DNA from: Alitta virens
Taxonomy: Eukaryota > Annelida > Polychaeta > Phyllodocida > Nereididae
Assembly: GCA_932294295.1 (NCBI GenBank)
Contig: OW028585.1
Location: 15,656,771-15,720,770, forward strand
Direction: 5' to 3'
Length of the DNA stretch: 64,000 nt
Shown here: one piece after another, positions 58,229 to 64,000 of the stretch
Numbering within the stretch: position 1 is the first letter of the stretch
Layout of the letters: each line of letters starts with the position of its first letter
Made by a program: the position numbers and the translations under genes
Notes under the pieces: model-generated
The model's input: the letters and a program-made list of their open reading frames with translations, nothing else
What the model was told of the DNA's origin: nothing
Databases searched by the model: none

Positions 58229-58876
58229 GTACTGTTTGTAAACAACTTTTTGAGCAATGGTCTTGTCAGCCTTGTTTTAGGCCACAGTTTTATACATGGC
58301 ACTCTTCATTCCATCTCTTCACAATCCTTCATCAATTCTACTCAACTGCCACATCTATTCAAGGTGTCAGATCGAATTTCTCATTTAAAACTCATTGGAC
58401 AACGTGGTGCCAGGGTAACCCATTCAAATTTTGCTCTCCATGACCACGACCTGCTTAAATATTCCCCAGACTTTGTCATTTTACAGTATGGCTCGAATGA
58501 TATTGTGGATGGTGCAGATCCACTGCATATAGCGACCACTATTGTCGATCTTGCCAACATTCTCATCTCCCAGTATGCAGTTTCTCAGCTATTCATCTGT
58601 TCCATTCTAAATCGTACCTCTGCCCTACATGCCATCACCCCGGACAAGTTCAAGCAAAATGCTTACCAGCTGAACCATTTTCTTCGTACAATGTGTGATG
58701 GTGAGAGACAACTGACTTATTATGTTCATAAAAGACTTTGGGCTATTCCAGTCTCTCAATGGTCGCGTGATGGCATCCATCCTAATACAAAGTTTGGGAG
58801 AACTAAGTACATAGCCTCTCTCCACAAGGCCATTTTCCTTGCAGTCAACAAGCTCTCTAATTCCTCGGCTGACTAA
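58229..58876 (+). CDS. SGNH/GDSL-type hydrolase ORF of the retroelement
   Basis: The frame is open from 58229, after a TGA, to 58876. Three SGNH blocks are visible: block I as LVLGHSFIHG with the nucleophile Ser, block III as LQYGSNDIVDG with the oxyanion Asn, and block V as SRDGIHPN with the Asp-His pair. His replaces the Asp of GDS, as seen in the retroelement branch of the family. Such esterase-like domains accompany Ngaro-type elements, and their role in the cycle is unclear. There is no ATG before block I in this frame, so the start is unresolved: it may be supplied by splicing, or the copy may be decayed. Unusually, the ORF precedes gag. Confidence 0.75.
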   Translation, partial: VLFVNNFLSNGLVSLVLGHSFIHGTLHSISSQSFINSTQLPHLFKVSDRISHLKLIGQRGARVTHSNFALHDHDLLKYSPDFVILQYGSNDIVDGADPLHIATTIVDLANILISQYAVSQLFICSILNRTSALHAITPDKFKQNAYQLNHFLRTMCDGERQLTYYVHKRLWAIPVSQWSRDGIHPNTKFGRTKYIASLHKAIFLAVNKLSNSSAD

Positions 58877-58919
58877 GCTCACTAATTCCTTGGCTCACTA
58901 ATCCACCATATTCTGCCTA

Positions 58920-59285
58920 GTGTCTCCACTTCGGCACTTTACAACTTCCATCTGAACATTTATTCTCACAACTTACTTGAGCTGCCGACATCTCACTACA
59001 ATATTTCTCTATTCCTGCGTGTCTCCACTCTGCCGTGGTGCCGACACCTACAAGCTCTATCACGCCTTCTCCATTCCTTATAATTATTTGTCTCCACTCA
59101 ATTGTGGTGCCGACATTTCACTGCTACATCTTTTCAAATTGCCATGCCTACTTTGTCTCCATCTCATCATGGTGCCGACACTTTATCCACTTTCTTACAT
59201 CCATACTCAGCCTACTTGCCGTCGCCTGCTGTGTCTCCCAAAACATTTTAATTTATTTATATTTGGGTGCCAACACAGTCCTATA
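58920..59285 (+). repeat. Imperfect tandem repeats, about 65-75 bp period (TGTCTCCACT...GTGCCGACA)
   Basis: Five units begin with TGTCTCC and carry GTGCCGACA or a variant 20-70 bp later, at about 58921, 59021, 59091, 59155 and 59231. They separate the hydrolase ORF from gag. Their role is unknown; they could be a promoter or a cis signal of the element. Confidence 0.7.
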
Positions 59286-59393
59286 TCTTTATAACTTACA
59301 CCTTTTTTACTCAAACAACTAGTACTATTGCACTACTTATTGATCTACTATATTATGGGTACTGCTGCTTCTCCACTTCTGTTGCAGGTAACA

Positions 59394-60519
59394 TGCCTAA
59401 GGTGAAGGCCAAGCGAGCCTCGGCAACCGCCAGACAGACACCATCCCGACAATGACAACTACCAGCACGCTACCAGCAGTCCCAACAACCACTTGGAAGC
59501 AGCTCTGAGGATGAGGAACTGCTTCGCCACCCACCACTACTCAGACCCTTCAGCAGACAAATAGTGGATGTGAAGCACAACAGCCAGCGACCAACAATGC
59601 CAACGACAGTATCCTAAGCACTCTGGGCACAATGGCAGAATTGCTGAAGCAACAACAGGCTGCATTCTTATCGATGCAGTCCACTCTGAGTACGTTAACA
59701 ACAAACCTTCATCCTTCTCTTCCTCACAGCAGCAACCAGCTTATTCCTAACAACACCAACCAGACCCTACAACCAACTGCACCAGTGTTACCTAGCAATC
59801 TACAAAATTTCATCCCTCCAGGTGAGTTAAATGTGTTACCCTTGTCCCTCTCCACCCTCCCCGCCCAACGCCCCGTACAACTTGCTGGTACACCGATTGG
59901 AATGAATGTTCCCAAGAAAATCAAGGAACGTGCCTGGGCCGAAGAGTTCATTGATCTGGCTGACTTGCTGTACCCCCTCCAGGCCCAATCATTTCAGATT
60001 TCCTTGCCTAATCCATCCTTGGATGATGATCATGCGGCCTTCAACCTCACCCCCAAACGCAAGAAGGAGCTCACAGAAGAGGAATGGAGCAGAGCCATGG
60101 ACATCAACATGGCTGTGTACACCGAAAAGTTCCCGGATCAAATTGCCCCAATGCTCACCTACTGCCGGCAGATCAAGGAGCTCATGAGCTTGGGTGCCAA
60201 CTGGCAATTACATGACATGCAGTTCAGGGTTGACCGGGAGCATACTAAGTGCTCTTGGCTTACTTTCCGGGCAGACCTGGAGACTAAGGCCCTCCTGAAA
60301 GCCTTCCGTCAAACCAGCACCAAGAAACCGGCCACCGCTACATCGGCCTCCCAGCAGCCCTTTCGCCAACAGTCTTTTCGAGTGCCAACTGTGGCCGTAA
60401 TCACCCAATGTTCCAGCCCTGCTACACCAACAGACGCCCATATCGCACAGGACCACTCCACCGACTCCCACAACCGACACCACCCTTCCAACTCCGGTAA
60501 ACGCAAGGAGACTAAGTAA
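59394..60519 (+). pseudogene. gag-like ORF of the retroelement, frameshifted
   Basis: A basic N-terminus (MPKVKAKRASATARQ) starts at 59394 but hits a stop at 59453. An acidic SSEDEELL stretch continues in another frame. The main frame is open from 59632 to 60519. Its core (VPKKIKERAWAEEFIDLADLL, later W..Y..KFP...LTYCRQIKELMSLGANWQLHDMQFR) matches the conserved block of DIRS/Ngaro gag proteins. Near 60381 a Cys/His stretch (NCGRNHPMFQPC) is readable only in a third frame, probably the relic of a zinc knuckle. It would bind element RNA; this copy is broken. Confidence 0.7.
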
Positions 60520-62061
60520 CCTCTTGCAGGGTTACCCACACCATGACTACATAGTAAATGGCTTTGTCCAAGGTTTTTCCCTACATTTTGATGGGCCAGA
60601 TATCCCACTCCAATCTAAGAATTCCCAAACAGTGCTTGACTTGCCGGACATAGTCAAACAAAAGATTCAACATGAACTTGCTCTTGGCCGCATAGCTGGC
60701 CCATTCACAACTCCGCCCTTCCCAAACTTTAAATGTTCACCGCTTGCCCTCCATGAAAAGTCTACCCCTGGAAAGTATCGATTACTTCATAATCTCTCCT
60801 ACCCCTACGATATTAATTCATTCAACTATAACATAGACCGCTCATATACAACTGTTAAATACCAATCACTCCATGATGCTATACAACTTATTCACCATCA
60901 CTCTCCCAATGTCTATCTAGCCAAAAGCGACATAGCAGACGCATTCAGGATAATACCTGTCAGCTCATCACATTACCACTTACTCGGTTCTCAATTTGAT
61001 GGAATGTATTATTATGAAAAAATGCTAAGTATGGGGGCTGCACTATCATGCCGCATATTTGAGGCTTTCTCCCCAGCCCTTCAATGGATTCTTCAAACAA
61101 AATACTGCCTCACATCTACTGTTAAGGTAATAGATGATTTCCTGTTTGTCCAACCAACACACGAACGGTGCTTACGAGATCTTAACACCTTCCAGTCATT
61201 GTGCCATTACCTTAATGTACCGATAGCACCACATAAAACAGAAGGCCCATCCACTACCTTTTTAGGCGTTGAACTTGACACTCTGGCCATGCAGGCTCGA
61301 CTACCACCGACTAAGCTTACACAATATCACTAGGATCTCCAAATAGCATTAACTAAACGTTCCCTCACATTAAGAGACTTGAAATCACTTATTGGCAAAT
61401 TACAATTTTCAACAACAGTCATCCCCTGTGGGCGAGCTTTCCTGAGGCGTCTCCATGACTGCACAAAAGGAATCAAGAACCCTGCTCACTATGTAACCCT
61501 AACAAAGGACACGAAACTCGACTTAACCACCTGGTCAGATTTCCTTGCACATCACAATGGCATTACCATGAAAAAGCCAAGATACAGCTACGAGTCCACG
61601 GCCATCAAGCTAGCTTCTGACGAGTCAAAAACTGGATTTGGCGCCATCTACGGTTCCCGGTGGATACAGGGCCTTAGGCCCCCACTTTGGAATCTCAATA
61701 TCACAGTACTCGAACTCTACCCGTCTATGTTATTATAGCCATGTTTGCTACAAAGCTCCAAAATAGCAATATCCTCTTCTACACAGACAACATAGCTGTT
61801 GTTCACATCTTAAATAATCAAACTTCCAAATGTCCCCTTATCATGCAGATACTGCGCCCACTTGTCTTAGTCTTTTTGCAGCATAACATCCTTCTTACTG
61901 CTCAGCATATTCCTGGCGTAAATAACACATTATGTGATCTTATTTCTCGACAGGCTGTCACCAAGGAGCTCCTCAGCAAATATGGGATGTTGCCATCCCC
62001 TGCGCCGGTTCCACCACACCTAACACCAGCAAACTTCAATCTGAGTTTCACAAGCTGCTAA
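60500..62061 (+). pseudogene. Reverse transcriptase / RNase H ORF of the retroelement, interrupted
   Basis: The RT begins in a frame overlapping the end of gag (PVNARRLSNLLQGYP). Palm motifs are clear: LAKSDIADAFRIIPV (block A), LSMGAALSCRIFEAF (block B) and VIDDFLFV (catalytic DD), then FLGVELDT. An in-frame TAG at 61331-61333 interrupts the link to RNase H, and a one-base loss near 61720 breaks RNase H between LELYP and VYVIIAMF. RNase H acidic residues are visible (SDES, LELYP, YTDN, LCDLISR). The layout is that of Ngaro/DIRS polyproteins. Confidence 0.85.
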
Positions 62062-62771
62062 AAGCCTCCCTCCAGACTTCCACAGCAGATATTTACCAGA
62101 GAAATTGGAATGCATTTCGTTTGTTTCACTCAAACACACTTCATAAGGAACTCCAATTTCCGTCATCCCCACAGGATGTGTGCTTATTTATAACACACCT
62201 CCACCAAAAAGGCCTGCAATACCGGACTATCAAGACCTACACGTCCGCCATATCTTTTATTCATAAGCTGCACCATCTACCTGATCCTACTACCACTTTC
62301 CTTGTGTCAAAAGCCCTGCATGGGGTCAAGAACACAACACCTAGTACCAGATCTAGGCAATTGCTGCCAATCACGAAGGACATATTTAGCACCATCATTC
62401 AGTCCCTGCAGAAGAGCGACATCACTAGCTATGACCGGCAATTGTGGGCAGCTGTCTACAGCCTAATGTATCATGCCTGCCATCCATACATTCCATTCTT
62501 CCCAATTGTTCTCCGGGTGCTAGGTGATACCTCGGCCATGTTACCAATATGTCCACTCGTCACTCCGGCCATGCCAGGTGACACATTCACCATATCTCCA
62601 TTCTTCCACTTGTCATTCCGGCCATGCCAGGTGGCACATCCAGCAATGTCTTTCTCTCCTGTATTCTACCACTGCCCCTTCTGGCCACGCCAGAGGGCAC
62701 CATCTTTATCTAAGCCCATTTGGGGTGTCATTCCGGCCATGCCAGATGATTCCCAGCTTCGACCGGTGTGA
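61980..62771 (+). pseudogene. Tyrosine recombinase, N-terminal part only
   Basis: Overlapping the end of RNase H, the frame reads the recombinase N-terminal core-binding segment (LLKASLQTSTADIYQRNW, then YRTIKTYTSAISFIHKLHH, then SRQLLPITKDIF) to about 62470. The catalytic domain with its R, H, R and Tyr residues should follow. Instead the frame runs into repetitive sequence (CHPYIPFFP onward) until 62771. The catalytic half is deleted, so this copy has no integrase. Confidence 0.75.
62505..62760 (+). repeat. Imperfect tandem repeats, about 50-65 bp period (CCGGCCATGCCAGGTG)
   Basis: Five units contain CGGCCATG or GGCCACGCC followed by a CAGGTG- or AGGGCAC-like word, at about 62532, 62564, 62617, 62683 and 62733. 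The array replaces the catalytic end of the recombinase. It occupies the same place as the unrelated TTGGC...GCCAA array of the left-edge fragment. Confidence 0.7.
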
Positions 62772-63137
62772 TCAGAGACTTGATCTTGGATTCAGGTTCC
62801 CAACATCTATCCATGAACTCTAAACAAATTTATATCCTCATGTTTTGTAGCATTACTATATGCCAATTGCTTACATTCTTTACATGTCATGTATAGCTCG
62901 CTAATGTTTATACAAATGTTTATAACTCCAATCTAAATCCATTATTTTGCTTGTATTACTCTTGTAGATTATGTTCTCATCATTTATCTGGATTGTTGTA
63001 GTCAATACCTAGTCTTCACTAGTCCTACATTTATGTTACATAGTATTACTCTTAAACTAAATCTCTATTGGGATTATATATTTTAAATCAAATACTCATG
63101 TTCAAACATCTACCATTTTGTAAATCCTTGCAACTTT

Positions 63138-63143
63138 AATAAA
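63138..63143 (+). terminator. Candidate polyadenylation signal AATAAA of the retroelement
   Basis: AATAAA lies about 45 bp before the element's right end and is followed by a GT-rich tract (TTTGTCTTTGTTGCTTGTTGG), a typical 3'-end arrangement. The left-edge fragment has AATTAAA at the same distance from its end. Confidence 0.5.
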
Positions 63144-63185
63144 ATATCAAATCCCACATTTGTCTTTGTTGCTTGTTGGCAAAAA

Positions 63186-64000
63186 TAACTTTTGGTAGGC
63201 AACCAGTCAGTGGGCGTGGCATAAAACAACATCAAAAATTACAATTTTCATTTTCTATGGACTAACTATTGTTATTATGACTTTGCAAGGCTCTTACCTA
63301 GTAAATAGCTAAATTTTGAGGGCAGCTGTTGGCAGGGGGCCAATATTGAATAGCTGCCCGGATATTAATACATCATTATGTAACAATAGTGTCATGCATG
63401 CTAGGACTGGTGCATCTGTACTGTCTGTTCAGGCAGCAACCCCAACATTATTATATTATAATAATATCCAATTACTGAAAGTGAACTTATACTTATCATA
63501 AGAATTTAAACTAAAGTAGTCCAGGGTGGAATAATTCATCTCTTAGCCATAAAATGTATATAAAATCACTTTATTGCATTAAATACCTTTGTGTCAAATT
63601 CATTCAGTCAAGGTGTGTCCTAAATGAATTAAAAAAGGAAAGATAGTATAATTGTGTAATAATTATTAGATACTATTGATCAATATTAATCTTAACAACT
63701 TTTTCAAAAAAAAATTTAAAAAATAATGTTTATCATTTAATGTGATTTATAAAGCTTTATGACATCTTATATAATTTATTTGGTTTTGGAGAAGGTCATG
63801 CAACAAATTAAACTCTAACTTACTTAGTAGATAATTTAATTAAATAAATAATGTCAAAATGCACTGCAGGGTGCAGGCTGTAGTTTTCATTTCTCGTGAC
63901 AGAATGGTGTCATGAGGATCTGCCCAACTCCTCTATTTTATATATATATGCCCACTGCCCTTGATCCGCCAGTGGGTAGACCGTATTAGTGTACAAAATT
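63186..64000. repeat. Alpha-beta spacer, unit D, right part
   Basis: It resumes the spacer at TAACTTTTGG, matching about 47931-48740 in unit C. The poly-C run seen in units A-C is interrupted here (GCCCACTGCCC). It ends in beta 3' flank sequence. No coding region is seen. Confidence 0.65.

Larger units (their letters stand above)
57921..63185 (+). mobile_element. Ngaro/DIRS-type tyrosine-recombinase retroelement with SGNH hydrolase, decayed
   Basis: Unit C at about 47930 shows the uninterrupted sequence (GGGAAATG TAACTTTTGC), which locates both ends. Order: 5' region, SGNH hydrolase frame, an array of GTGCCGACA repeats, gag, RT, RNase H, N-terminal tyrosine recombinase, an array of CCGGCCATGCCAG repeats, and an AATAAA-containing GT-rich end. 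No target duplication is evident, as expected for recombinase-mediated integration. A stop in RT/RNase H, frameshifts and loss of the recombinase core mean it cannot move by itself. Terminal split repeats typical of Ngaro were not identified. Confidence 0.85.
52608..64000. repeat. Tandem segmental unit D (alpha ZF8, start of a beta flank), interrupted and incomplete
   Basis: It contains the alpha 3' flank, the ZF8 pseudogene, an intron with the full-length SINE, an alpha promoter block and a shortened spacer. A retroelement splits the spacer at 57921-63185, and the spacer then resumes to the window end. The last 40 bases match the beginning of the beta 3' flank (near 17518), so a beta gene should follow. 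Confidence 0.8.

Overview
The window looks like an AT-rich metazoan nuclear locus, probably from an invertebrate; no species can be named from the sequence. There are no operons. Coding exons are surrounded by kilobases of repeat-rich non-coding DNA, with splice-like signals, a tRNA-derived SINE, DNA-transposon relics and tyrosine-recombinase (Ngaro/DIRS-type) retroelements.

The core is a tandem cluster of eight C2H2 zinc-finger genes, all on the minus strand (called ZF1 to ZF8 here). They are one family. Each starts with a short motif, [10 protein letters not shown], that is not KRAB, SCAN, BTB or ZAD. An acidic, Ser/Thr-rich spacer of about 75 residues follows, then a long uninterrupted finger array with HSGE(R/K)PY linkers. 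Two subtypes alternate. Alpha genes are ZF2, ZF4, ZF6 and ZF8, with ZF1 an alpha-like chimera; beta genes are ZF3, ZF5 and ZF7. One alpha plus one beta forms a 13-17 kb tandem segmental unit: A about 7.48-22.76 kb, B 22.76-39.36 kb, C 39.36-52.6 kb, D 52.6 kb to the right edge. A and B are nearly identical over their length. ZF2 has 24 fingers and ZF4 25, ZF3 has 18 and ZF5 17, so each pair differs by one 84-bp finger. ZF6 (17 fingers) carries recent 252-bp three-finger duplications. ZF7 has 12 fingers. ZF8 is a pseudogene.

The most interesting shared structure is a 43-bp block found once upstream of every gene, 8 of 8. It holds an RFX X-box-like dyad and, exactly 23 bp closer to the gene, a TATATA box on the coding strand. 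In seven genes a GTGAGT donor lies about 150 bp further on. All eight have a pyrimidine-tract acceptor about 80 bp before the start codon. The model I infer is one shared promoter, a non-coding first exon of about 90-125 nt, one intron of 0.8-2.2 kb, and a single coding exon. ZF3 and ZF5 share an ATG-to-CTG change at the family start codon, in good initiation context.

The left edge (about 0.63-2.22 kb) is a decayed Ngaro/DIRS fragment. Next come shuffled pieces of alpha 3' flank and a private insertion (3.77-4.33 kb). Unit B carries a 1.3-kb element with 30-bp perfect terminal inverted repeats and a TCAGA target duplication; it is nested in a 0.6-kb mariner-like MITE, and the empty site survives in unit A. 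Unit D is interrupted by a 5.3-kb Ngaro-like element (57.92-63.19 kb) encoding an SGNH hydrolase, gag, RT, RNase H and a recombinase that has lost its catalytic half. Beta-type sequence resumes after it up to the edge, so another beta gene probably lies just beyond.
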